A stretch of 11,761 nt of DNA, from NCBI GenBank assembly GCA_022425845.1, contig JAKMEU010000262.1, positions 1-11,761 on the forward strand. The letters are read 5' to 3'. The notes beneath the pieces were generated by a model. That model ran no database searches. It had not been told where the DNA came from and saw nothing but the letters and a program-made list of their open reading frames with translations. This document shows positions 1 to 5,574 of this stretch, one piece after another. Position numbers and translations under genes: made by a program. The DNA comes from Luminiphilus sp. GTDB lineage: Bacteria; Pseudomonadota; Gammaproteobacteria; Pseudomonadales; Halieaceae. Every line of letters begins with the position of its first letter. Within the stretch, counting starts at the first letter, position 1.

Positions 1-532
1 CCCCTGCTCGGCCGCCTTGGTGGCTGCTCAAACCCACGTGCAGTTGCCCGTGCAGGAACGTGCCGGCGGTCAACACCACCGTCTTGCTCTGGAAGCGTAA
101 ACCGTTCCTGGTAACGGCACCTGTCACCCGGCCTCCTTCAAGGGTGAGATCCTCTACTGAATCCTGAAAAATATAGAGGTTGGGTTGTTGGAGTAACCGG
201 GTGCGAATGGCATTGCGATAGAGTGTCCGGTCCGCCTGTGCCCGGGTAGCTCTAACCGCCGGACCCTTACGGCGATTCAGTACCCGGAATTGAATCCCCG
301 CCTCGTCCGTAGCCTCGGCCATTGCACCACCCAACGCATCGATCTCTCGAACCAAATGGCTTTTACCAATCCCCCCTATAGCCGGGTTGCATGACATTTG
401 CCCCAGAGCGTCAATGGCATGGGTCAGCAGTAAGGTATGAGCGCCCGTCCGCGCCGCCGCCAGCGCCGCTTCAGTACCGGCATGACCGCCGCCAACAACG
501 ATAACGTCATAATGTTGCTGCAAGTGAGACAA
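1..532 (-). CDS. mnmG: MnmG (GidA), tRNA wobble-uridine modification FAD enzyme, N-terminal part
   Basis: Partial gene: the first 177 codons are present and the rest lies beyond the left edge. MnmG is the FAD-dependent partner of MnmE. Together they install the (carboxymethyl)aminomethyl group on U34 of certain tRNAs, in the cytoplasm. The reading frame gives a Rossmann FAD-binding start (YDVIVVGGGHAG, residues 8-19), then the family blocks MSCNPAIGGIGKSHLVRE, FRVLNRRKGPAVRATRAQAD and, at the edge, TAGTFLHGQLHVGLSS. There is no internal stop or frameshift. The start is unusual: going upstream, the frame reaches a TGA near 635 without any ATG or GTG. The only usual start codons are TTG at 532-530 and TTG at 523-521. 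I chose 532 because a partial Shine-Dalgarno (AGAGCGG) lies about 7 bases upstream. The ATG-initiated frame opening at 651 is out of frame with MnmG. Identity is certain; the exact start is not. Confidence 0.95.
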   Translation of the reverse strand, partial: MSHLQQHYDVIVVGGGHAGTEAALAAARTGAHTLLLTHAIDALGQMSCNPAIGGIGKSHLVREIDALGGAMAEATDEAGIQFRVLNRRKGPAVRATRAQADRTLYRNAIRTRLLQQPNLYIFQDSVEDLTLEGGRVTGAVTRNGLRFQSKTVVLTAGTFLHGQLHVGLSSHQGGRAG

Positions 533-563
533 AGTGGTGCCGCTCTGAATTGGGGAACCGCGA

Positions 564-592
564 AGTATAAAACCACCAGAGCCAGAGGAAAA
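564..592 (-). promoter_or_regulatory. Candidate proximal mnmG promoter
   Basis: On the minus strand TATACT (569-564) is preceded by TTTTCC (592-587) with a 17-base spacer. The -10 hexamer matches the sigma70 consensus at five of six positions and is the same hexamer as in the rpmH promoter; the -35 is weak. Transcription would start near 557, giving a leader of about 25 bases to the TTG at 532. This is sequence resemblance only. Confidence 0.35.
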
Positions 593-693
593 TGGTCGTT
601 GTACCGATGTTGTGCCAGATCTTCAGCCGGTATTGAGCGCCGGGGGCTCATCTCTAAAGTGATGTTTTCTGATCTTCTGACGAAGACCTAATA

Positions 694-723
694 ATTATAA
701 AAAAAGAAATATAAAAGAGTTAA
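694..723 (-). promoter_or_regulatory. Candidate distal mnmG promoter in an AT-rich tract
   Basis: A perfect TATAAT on the minus strand (699-694) has TTAACT (723-718, four of six matches to TTGACA) upstream at 18-base spacing. It would give a leader of about 155 bases before mnmG. The whole stretch 688-745 is almost pure A/T, so a chance -10 match is likely and the same tract could instead be a DNA-unwinding element. Confidence 0.35.
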
Positions 724-1084
724 GTTACTTTAATGCTGTTGTTATTAGGGGGTAGTTTTGCAGGGGATAACTGACTTTAAGTCCCATAGGCTGGTGGTTT
801 GGTTGCGGTACAAGTCTGCGGTAAACGGCCCTGTTACGTCGGTATATCCTTTGGGGCGGCAGTGGAAAAGATGGCTGGAAAAACAGCGTCCAAAAGTCCA
901 CAAAGAGGCCCACAGCGCTCACCCCTGGTTATGCACTAAGTCACTAACAGGGGTCAGGTCCGGTGTCGCCAGTCGGTGACAAGCTGTGTCTAAGGTGTGT
1001 AATGGCATGCAGTTGCCCCGCGTTCTGGCAGAGTCAGTGCAAACAGTGGGGATTAGCTGTGGATAGCGTGTTGACTCACTGCGG

Positions 1085-2488
1085 TTATTTGCCGATACAG
1101 AAGCTGGAAAAAATTTCGCCCAACAAGGCGTCATTTGAAAGCGTACCGGTGATGGTTCCCAGGAGGTCGTGGGCTGCTTTCAAATCTTCGGCTAACAACT
1201 CGCCAGCCCCTGAAACGGAGAAACGCGCCTGACAGGCGTCCAGGCTGGCGAACGTGTCTTCAAGCGCCTGAATATGACGCTCCCTGGCGCTGAACCTATT
1301 TTCTGAGTCATCTCTCAGCCCAAGCTTTTTCAGAAGTGTAGCTTTTAACGCGTCTATGCCCTCGCCCGAGCGAGCTGACAGGGCAACAGCGTCGATCCCG
1401 TCCTGTTTAAACACCCCCGGGGGACGCCCGCTGAGATCTATTTTGTTGAAGATGAGCAGCGTGTTCGGAGCTGGGTTAACCGGTGTTGAAATCGGATCTT
1501 CACTGTCATCCAAAATTTGTAGCGTGATGTCTGCCTGGTTAATGGCTTTCTCCGCACGGCGCACCCCTTCCTGTTCAATGGGGTCGTCGCTGTAGCGCAG
1601 CCCGGCCGTATCAATCAGCTGAAAAGGAATGCCTGCAAGGGTGACCGTTTCCTTAAGCAGATCCCGAGTCGTCCCGGGTATCTCGGTCACAATTGCCACG
1701 TCGTCGCCGGACAGTGCGTTAAGCAAGCTGCTTTTTCCCGCATTGGGTTTGCCCGCGAGAACGAGTGTGGCGCCGGTTTGGACCAGCGCGCCTTCACGGG
1801 CTCGCCCTAGCAGTGCGTCAACGGCCGTTATTATGTCCTGCAATGTCCCGGTCACCTGTCCATCTGAAAGGAAATCGACATCCTCCTCAGGAAAATCCAA
1901 CGCTGCTTCTACGTACACGCGCAGTGCCGTTATGTCCCGGCTTATCGCATGCACTGAATCTGAAAAAACACCGCTCAAGCTGGCTTGTGCTTGCTTCGCT
2001 GCCATCTCGGTATTGGCGGCTATGAGGTCGGCAATCGCTTCCGCTTGAACGAGATCGATTTTGTTGTTCAGGAACGCCCGCTCGGAAAACTCTCCCGGGC
2101 GGGCTTGTCGCGCGCCGAGATCCAGGCAGCGACGCAGAAGTTGGGCCAGCACAATGGGGCCGCCATGACCCTGTAACTCAACGCAGTCCTGTCCGGTAAA
2201 GGATCGGGGAGCGACGAAAACGATCACAAGGCCGTCGTCAATGACAGACCCTTTTTTGTCAAGAAACCGCGTGTGGTGGGCAACCCGTTCGTCGAATGTC
2301 GGCCTCGAGGAGATGTGGCGGGCGATGTCGATGGCCCGGCTTCCAGATAGCCTGACGATGCCGACACCGCCCGAGCCGCTGGGAGTGGCTACCGCAGCGA
2401 TAGTGTCATGATCTGTCAGCAGGTCACGGTTTGGTGTGCTGCTTTCCTTTTCAGGCGCCGTCGCGTTCAATTCTTCGCGTGATGACAT
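1085..2488 (-). CDS. mnmE: MnmE (TrmE), tRNA modification GTPase
   Basis: MnmE is a potassium-activated, dimerising GTPase that works with MnmG to modify U34 of tRNAs; it binds the tetrahydrofolate cofactor through its N-terminal domain. The 467-residue protein shows the N-terminal domain (DTIAAVATPSGSGGVGIVRLSG, from residue 28), a helical domain with FLNNKIDLVQAEAIADLI, then the inserted G domain. Its motifs are AGKPNAGKSS (Walker A, Lys near 252), GTTRD, DTAGL and NKIDL. The protein ends in CIGK with the family's C-terminal cysteine. E. coli MnmE is 454 residues and begins MSDNDTIVA, so this start adds about 24 residues. The ATG at 2488 lies inside yidC (38-base overlap) and has no clear Shine-Dalgarno; no ATG, GTG or TTG lies close before the conserved DTIAAVATP, so translational coupling or a TTG at the seventh codon are possible. 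Last gene of the rpmH-side cluster. Confidence 0.97.
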   Translation of the reverse strand: MSSREELNATAPEKESSTPNRDLLTDHDTIAAVATPSGSGGVGIVRLSGSRAIDIARHISSRPTFDERVAHHTRFLDKKGSVIDDGLVIVFVAPRSFTGQDCVELQGHGGPIVLAQLLRRCLDLGARQARPGEFSERAFLNNKIDLVQAEAIADLIAANTEMAAKQAQASLSGVFSDSVHAISRDITALRVYVEAALDFPEEDVDFLSDGQVTGTLQDIITAVDALLGRAREGALVQTGATLVLAGKPNAGKSSLLNALSGDDVAIVTEIPGTTRDLLKETVTLAGIPFQLIDTAGLRYSDDPIEQEGVRRAEKAINQADITLQILDDSEDPISTPVNPAPNTLLIFNKIDLSGRPPGVFKQDGIDAVALSARSGEGIDALKATLLKKLGLRDDSENRFSARERHIQALEDTFASLDACQARFSVSGAGELLAEDLKAAHDLLGTITGTLSNDALLGEIFSSFCIGK

Positions 2489-4175
2489 ATTGTTGCGCCA
2501 TGGAAAGGAGGTTGTTTACAACCCAGTACAGTACCAGCCCGGCAGGAAACCACAGGAAGAAAAAAGTAAAAACAACCGGCAGCCATTGCATGAGTTTGGC
2601 CTGCATTGGGTCCGGAGGGGGCGGGTTAAGTTTCTGCATGAAAAACATGGATCCACCCATCATGACCGGTAGGACGAAGTAGGGGTCCATCACCGATAGA
2701 TCTTTAATCCATAATGCGAAAGGTGCTTGGCGAAGCTCTACCGACTCCATGAGAACCCAATAGAGTGCAATAAAAACCGGCATCTGCACGAGTATCGGTA
2801 GACAGCCCCCCATGGGGTTTATCTTTTCCTTCTTATACAGCTCCATCATGGCCTGTGATTGTTTTTGTTTGTCGCTGGCGTACTGCTCTCTGATCGCCAC
2901 CATTTTGGGCTGCACTTTGCGCATTCTGGCCATGGATCGATAGCTTGCAGCTGACAATTTATAAAATGCTGTTTTGATCAGGAGGGTCAGCAAAATGATG
3001 GCGACTCCCCAGTTGACCACAAGGGCCTGGATTTGTGTCAGCAGCCAAAAGAGGGGTTGTGCGATCCACCAGAGCCAACCGTAATCGACGACGAGCTCCA
3101 AATGAGGCGCTAAGTCGGCCAGGGTGTATTGGTCTTTGGGGCCAACATAAAAACTGGTTGACCACTGCCCCTTTGAACCAGGAGCGATGCGCAGTGGTGG
3201 GCTGGTGAAGCCCGCGATATTGAACCCGTCTCGGGTCTGACGCGTGGAGTAGTTGTGGGTGGCGTCAGGGTTGGGAATCAGGGCCGCCGTAAAATAATGC
3301 TGCAGCATGGCGATCCAACCGCCGGATTGCTGAGACTTCCAGGGGTCTTCCGCGATATCCGAAAAGCTGAACTTTTTGAAGCGGTCGTCAACGGTCGTTG
3401 TCGCAGCTCCCAGAAATGGCTGCATGCCAAAGCCACTGGAGTCGGCATTGATGGGGGCTGAACTATCACGTTTGAGCTGTGCGAAGGGCACGGCCTGCCA
3501 AAGGGCGCTGCCATTATTGGTAATTTGGTATTCAACACGGATGTTGTAGCTGTTTGGGCTGAAGGTAAATTGTTTTTCGACTCGAACACCATCGGGCGTG
3601 TTCAAAGCGGTCAAGCTAATCGTTTGGGGCGATGATCCGGTGACGGTGAACTGGCGCTGGTCTGCTGTGAACCGGGCTCGCGTCGGCGCGTCGATGCCGT
3701 CGGGCCCCACCAGGCCTGATTGCATGATGTAGGTTCGGTTGTTTGTCTGTTCCAGTAATAGGAGCGGGGTATCCGGATCGTCAATTCTTTCCGGAAACTT
3801 TTTAAGTGAAGTCTCGATAATATCCCCGCCAGACAGGTCGATCACGACGTCCAGCACGTCTGTACTTACTACAATAAGCTGTTGATTGGATGGGGTGCCT
3901 AGGGATTCTTGCGCCATAGGGGCATCGGGCAACACGACATCGGGTAAGTCATCCGTTGGAAGGGCCGATTCGTCAAAGCTGGGCAGTGCGGTGAGTTCGG
4001 CGTCATTGGGCGCCACTTCTGGATTCAGTGCGCTACTGCCTGAGGAGGCCAGAGCACTCTCTCGGTCTTGGCGTTCGTCCGCCACACGTTGCTCTTTGAA
4101 GGCCGTCCACTCTGTCAGTAGCATGAACGATAGTGCGGCCGCAGCAGCAATTAGTAAGTAACGTTGTATATCCAT
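2451..4175 (-). CDS. yidC: YidC, membrane protein insertase (Oxa1 family)
   Basis: YidC inserts and folds inner-membrane proteins, alone or with SecYEG. The 574-residue protein has the Gram-negative layout. An N-terminal membrane anchor (about residues 6-20, YLLIAAAAALSFMLL) is followed by an acidic, Ser/Ala-rich linker to about residue 75 and the large periplasmic P1 beta domain to about 350. The C-terminal Oxa1 core holds five hydrophobic helices, including NWGVAIILLTLLIK, MGGCLPILVQMPVFIALYWV and LPVVFTFFFLWFPAGLVLYW. The core keeps YRSMARMRKVQPKM and NPMGGCLP. Where E. coli YidC has the groove Arg366 this protein has Lys (about residue 401, in LLIKTAFYKL), a conservative change I recall from other beta- and gammaproteobacteria. 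The tail is short and basic (RRIERDGA). It starts 62 bases after yidD ends; the Shine-Dalgarno (GGAA) is weak. Its 3' end overlaps mnmE. Confidence 0.97.
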   Translation of the reverse strand: MDIQRYLLIAAAAALSFMLLTEWTAFKEQRVADERQDRESALASSGSSALNPEVAPNDAELTALPSFDESALPTDDLPDVVLPDAPMAQESLGTPSNQQLIVVSTDVLDVVIDLSGGDIIETSLKKFPERIDDPDTPLLLLEQTNNRTYIMQSGLVGPDGIDAPTRARFTADQRQFTVTGSSPQTISLTALNTPDGVRVEKQFTFSPNSYNIRVEYQITNNGSALWQAVPFAQLKRDSSAPINADSSGFGMQPFLGAATTTVDDRFKKFSFSDIAEDPWKSQQSGGWIAMLQHYFTAALIPNPDATHNYSTRQTRDGFNIAGFTSPPLRIAPGSKGQWSTSFYVGPKDQYTLADLAPHLELVVDYGWLWWIAQPLFWLLTQIQALVVNWGVAIILLTLLIKTAFYKLSAASYRSMARMRKVQPKMVAIREQYASDKQKQSQAMMELYKKEKINPMGGCLPILVQMPVFIALYWVLMESVELRQAPFALWIKDLSVMDPYFVLPVMMGGSMFFMQKLNPPPPDPMQAKLMQWLPVVFTFFFLWFPAGLVLYWVVNNLLSMAQQYVITRRIERDGA

Positions 4176-4237
4176 TGGTTCCGTCTGAGCGTGTAAAGGG
4201 TTTGAAAGGGTTGTATTGGGCCGAGGCCGATCAACCC

Positions 4238-4501
4238 TTATTCATCAGGCACGGGATCATAACCGCCATGGCACCCCGGATGACACCTTGCAATGCGCCG
4301 CAGACCCAAGCCTACACCGCGCAGTATCCCATGACGCTCGATGGCTTCTTCGGTGTAACGCGAGCAGCTGGGTTCGAAACGGCAAGCCTGACCTATCCAG
4401 GGGCTAAGCACCAGTCGGTACACATGGATCAACGATACACAGCATCGCCGCAGCAACCGGACCAGAGCGTTTGGTGGCGTTTGCTTGCGCTGCCGGCTCA
4501 T
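4238..4501 (-). CDS. yidD: YidD, membrane protein insertion efficiency factor
   Basis: YidD is a small, peripherally membrane-associated protein that aids YidC-dependent insertion; its mechanism is poorly known. The 87-residue protein carries the whole family core: an amphipathic N-terminal helix (LIHVYRLVLSPWIG), then CRFEPSCSRYTEEAIERHG and the distal RCHPGCHGGYDPVP. The conserved cysteines are at about 40, 46, 73 and 77. The length is typical of the family. Its ATG (4501-4499) overlaps the rnpA stop codon in an ATGA junction, so the two are translationally coupled; yidC follows in the same direction. This is the usual rnpA-yidD-yidC arrangement. Confidence 0.95.
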   Translation of the reverse strand: MSRQRKQTPPNALVRLLRRCCVSLIHVYRLVLSPWIGQACRFEPSCSRYTEEAIERHGILRGVGLGLRRIARCHPGCHGGYDPVPDE

Positions 4502-4860
4502 GCCCGAGGTGTCGCCCCGTCTATTTTATCCCATAGCCCGGCGAGGGATTCGCGGATCTCCTGATTAGTCAGGGCCGCCAGACCGGGTCGCGCCAGCACA
4601 ACAAAATCAGTGGGTCGTGTCACGGGGTGTAACCGAAAGTATTCCCTGATCACGCGTTTGACCCTATTCCTTTGATTGGCCTGTTTGACATGCTTTTTCG
4701 CAATGACGAGACCCAGCCGGGAATGGCCGTCGCTGGGTATAGTAAGTAGAAGCAAGTGTTTTGCCCCCGCGCGACGTTCGCAGCCGTTGAACACCCGACT
4801 GTAATCCGTCGCTTGCAGTAGGCGGGCGCTGCGGGGGAATGTGTTGTTATTACCGCTCAT
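4498..4860 (-). CDS. rnpA: RNase P protein component
   Basis: RnpA is the basic protein cofactor of the ribozyme RNase P, which trims the 5' leader from precursor tRNAs. The 120-residue protein shows FPRSARLL near the start, RLGLVIAKKHVKQANQRN in the middle and the signature RNRVKRVIRE (residues 64-73), which contacts the RNase P RNA. It then has DFVVLARPGLA and the C-terminal helix LAGLWDKI. The length is normal (E. coli 119). It begins 44 bases after the rpmH stop and no Shine-Dalgarno is obvious, which fits co-transcription and coupling with rpmH. Its stop overlaps the yidD start by four bases. Confidence 0.96.
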   Translation of the reverse strand: MSGNNNTFPRSARLLQATDYSRVFNGCERRAGAKHLLLLTIPSDGHSRLGLVIAKKHVKQANQRNRVKRVIREYFRLHPVTRPTDFVVLARPGLAALTNQEIRESLAGLWDKIDGATPRA

Positions 4861-4904
4861 TAAGCGGGACCAAGCGAGTCGGAAAAAAGGGAGAAGCCTG
4901 TGGG

Positions 4905-5039
4905 TTAGCAGGCGAGCCTTTTACGTCCACGGGCGCGCCGTCGAGCGATGACCTGCCGACCACTTTTCGTCGCCATACGGCTTCGAAAACCGTGTGTGCG
5001 TTTTCGCTTGAGCACACTGGGCTGAAATGTACGTTTCAT
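4905..5039 (-). CDS. rpmH: Ribosomal protein L34 (bL34)
   Basis: L34 is a very small, highly basic protein of the large ribosomal subunit. The 44-residue sequence MKRTFQPSVLKRKRTHGFRS and onward, ending in ARRRARGRKRLAC, matches the family almost throughout; E. coli L34 has 46 residues and ends in TVSK, so this tail is two residues shorter and ends in Cys. A longer in-frame reading to 5198 exists, but the family starts at MKRTFQP, so I place the start at 5039. It is the first gene of the minus-strand cluster and is preceded by a good promoter at 5074-5102. Confidence 0.97.
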   Translation of the reverse strand: MKRTFQPSVLKRKRTHGFRSRMATKSGRQVIARRRARGRKRLAC

Positions 5040-5073
5040 GGGCTTGTGCCTGTACTGGGCTAAAGGGGCGCGG

Positions 5074-5102
5074 AGTATACGTCTGCTCCTGCTCTGGAGC
5101 AA
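5074..5102 (-). promoter_or_regulatory. Probable sigma70 promoter of rpmH-rnpA-yidD-yidC-mnmE
   Basis: On the minus strand TTGCTC (5102-5097) and TATACT (5079-5074) are separated by exactly 17 bases. The -10 matches TATAAT at five of six positions, the -35 at three. The predicted start near 5066 gives a leader of about 27 bases before the rpmH ATG. The close spacing and overlaps of the genes behind it suggest that it serves the whole cluster, though internal promoters cannot be excluded. Confidence 0.6.
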
Positions 5103-5131
5103 GCCCTTGGGCCGGGCCCGCGGCAAGCCGG

Positions 5132-5140
5132 TGGGGATAA
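5132..5140 (-). promoter_or_regulatory. DnaA box, one mismatch (TTATCCCCA)
   Basis: On the minus strand the nonamer reads TTATCCCCA and differs from TTATNCACA only at position seven. It directly abuts an AT-rich perfect inverted repeat at 5140-5156. Its affinity is probably low by analogy with similar E. coli sites; it is a candidate origin element. Confidence 0.4.
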
Positions 5141-5156
5141 AAAACTCAAAGTTTTT
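5140..5156. repeat. AT-rich perfect inverted repeat
   Basis: AAAAACT (5140-5146) and AGTTTTT (5150-5156) form a perfect 7-bp stem around the loop CAA. It is not followed by a downstream gene end, so it is not an evident terminator. It could extrude or melt easily beside the neighbouring DnaA-box-like site; any role is inferred. Confidence 0.5.
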
Positions 5157-5265
5157 ACTAAGTAAGTACCCACAAACCTTGCGGTCGTTTGTTGCCAATG
5201 GGCTTATCAGGCCACCTAAATTTAAACGGGCAAACTACAGCGGTCCCCACCAAGATACCAACAGG

Positions 5266-5274
5266 ATATACACA
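5266..5274 (+). promoter_or_regulatory. DnaA box, one mismatch (ATATACACA)
   Basis: ATATACACA differs from TTATNCACA only at the first base. It lies between the weak left-hand box and the perfect box, in the opposite orientation to both. It is a candidate origin element by sequence only. Confidence 0.4.
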
Positions 5275-5366
5275 GCGCCCCTGTGTTTTGTGCTTGATTT
5301 ACGCCCCGAGAAGGAGTAGGCGGAGCAAACCCCCTAAATCATTGAATTTGTTGAATAAAAAAGCCT

Positions 5367-5394
5367 TTGCCAAGAGGTTTTATTTGTGGATAAC
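5367..5394 (+). promoter_or_regulatory. Candidate dnaA promoter overlapped by a DnaA box
   Basis: TTGCCA (5367-5372, five of six matches to TTGACA) is followed after 16 bases by GATAAC (5389-5394, four of six matches to TATAAT). The perfect DnaA box at 5385-5393 covers most of the -10 element. DnaA binding there would block RNA polymerase, the classical autorepression of dnaA. The leader would be about 170 bases. I see no better promoter closer to dnaA. Confidence 0.45.
5385..5393 (-). promoter_or_regulatory. Perfect DnaA box (TTATCCACA)
   Basis: The plus strand reads TGTGGATAA, the exact complement of the high-affinity DnaA box TTATCCACA. It is the only perfect nonamer I found in the intergenic regions of this window. 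It sits at the right end of an AT-rich stretch and over the probable dnaA -10, so it may serve origin binding, autoregulation or both. Confidence 0.8.
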
Positions 5395-5533
5395 TATGTG
5401 TTCTCCGGGTGTGGCGTGCATTGTGATGGACAAGCACTATGCCATGCATCGCCAGCCAAGCCCCCGTGGAAAAGAAACAATTTTTTACCCATAAGAGTGC
5501 CGGTAACAGCGGTTGTCACCCCGCTAAACGGCA

Positions 5534-5547
5534 CCCAGCAGGCTGGG
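5534..5547 (+). repeat. Small hairpin in the dnaA leader
   Basis: CCCAG and CTGGG pair around the loop CAGG, 28 bases before the dnaA start codon and about 17 bases before its Shine-Dalgarno. It is too short to be a convincing terminator; it may shape the leader RNA. Confidence 0.35.
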
Positions 5548-5574
5548 CTTTAGTCGGGTTCAGCGGAGAAATAC

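Larger units (their letters stand above)
533..1084. other. Intergenic region between mnmG and mnmE, with origin-like features
   Basis: This 552-base gap contains no credible gene; the short open frames on both strands show no family resemblance. It holds an AT-rich block (about 664-745), then a mixed-composition part with three DnaA-box-like nonamers that each differ from TTATNCACA at one position: TTATGCACT at 929-937 (plus), TTAGACACA at 985-993 (minus) and CTATCCACA at 1058-1066 (minus). A 7-bp inverted repeat (ACCCCTG 921-927 / CAGGGGT 948-954) flanks the first box. A hairpin at 964-981 (TGTCGCC / GGTGACA, loop AGTC, one G-T pair) follows. GATC occurs at 618 and 671. Its mnmG-flanking position recalls the E. 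coli oriC location, but function is unproven. Confidence 0.5.
5103..5574. other. oriC: Candidate chromosomal origin of replication (oriC), rpmH-dnaA intergenic region
   Basis: This gap lies between divergent rpmH and dnaA, where oriC has been mapped in Pseudomonas. It holds one perfect DnaA box (TTATCCACA on the minus strand, 5385-5393) and two one-mismatch boxes: TTATCCCCA on the minus strand at 5132-5140 and ATATACACA on the plus strand at 5266-5274. A weaker two-mismatch match (GTACCCACA) lies at 5166-5174. AT-rich DNA at 5338-5395 directly abuts the perfect box and could be the unwinding element; another AT-rich run lies at 5470-5495. All genes in the window point away from this gap, as expected for leading-strand genes on both arms. 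No coding region of substance is seen. Box density is modest compared with E. coli oriC, so the exact borders are unknown. Confidence 0.7.

Noticed and set aside
424..651. ATG-initiated minus-strand frame over the mnmG 5' end
   Set aside because: It is out of frame with MnmG, and its translation has no family resemblance. The MnmG frame in the same place is plainly real.
725..1134. Short open frames on both strands in the mnmG-mnmE gap
   Set aside because: All are under 90 codons, overlap each other on opposite strands and lack convincing ribosome sites or family features.
1629..2048. 139-codon plus-strand open frame
   Set aside because: It is antisense to mnmE, Ser/Ala/Arg-rich as expected from a shadow frame, with no recognisable domain.
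4133..4564. 143-codon plus-strand open frame
   Set aside because: It is antisense to yidD and parts of yidC and rnpA, all well-supported genes; no domain seen.
5166..5174. GTACCCACA as a DnaA box
   Set aside because: It has two mismatches to TTATNCACA; I note it as a weak possibility inside the oriC candidate but do not list it as a site.
5038..5494. Plus-strand open frames in the rpmH-dnaA gap
   Set aside because: They run across promoter and DnaA-box sequences and resemble no known protein; the region is better read as origin and regulatory DNA.
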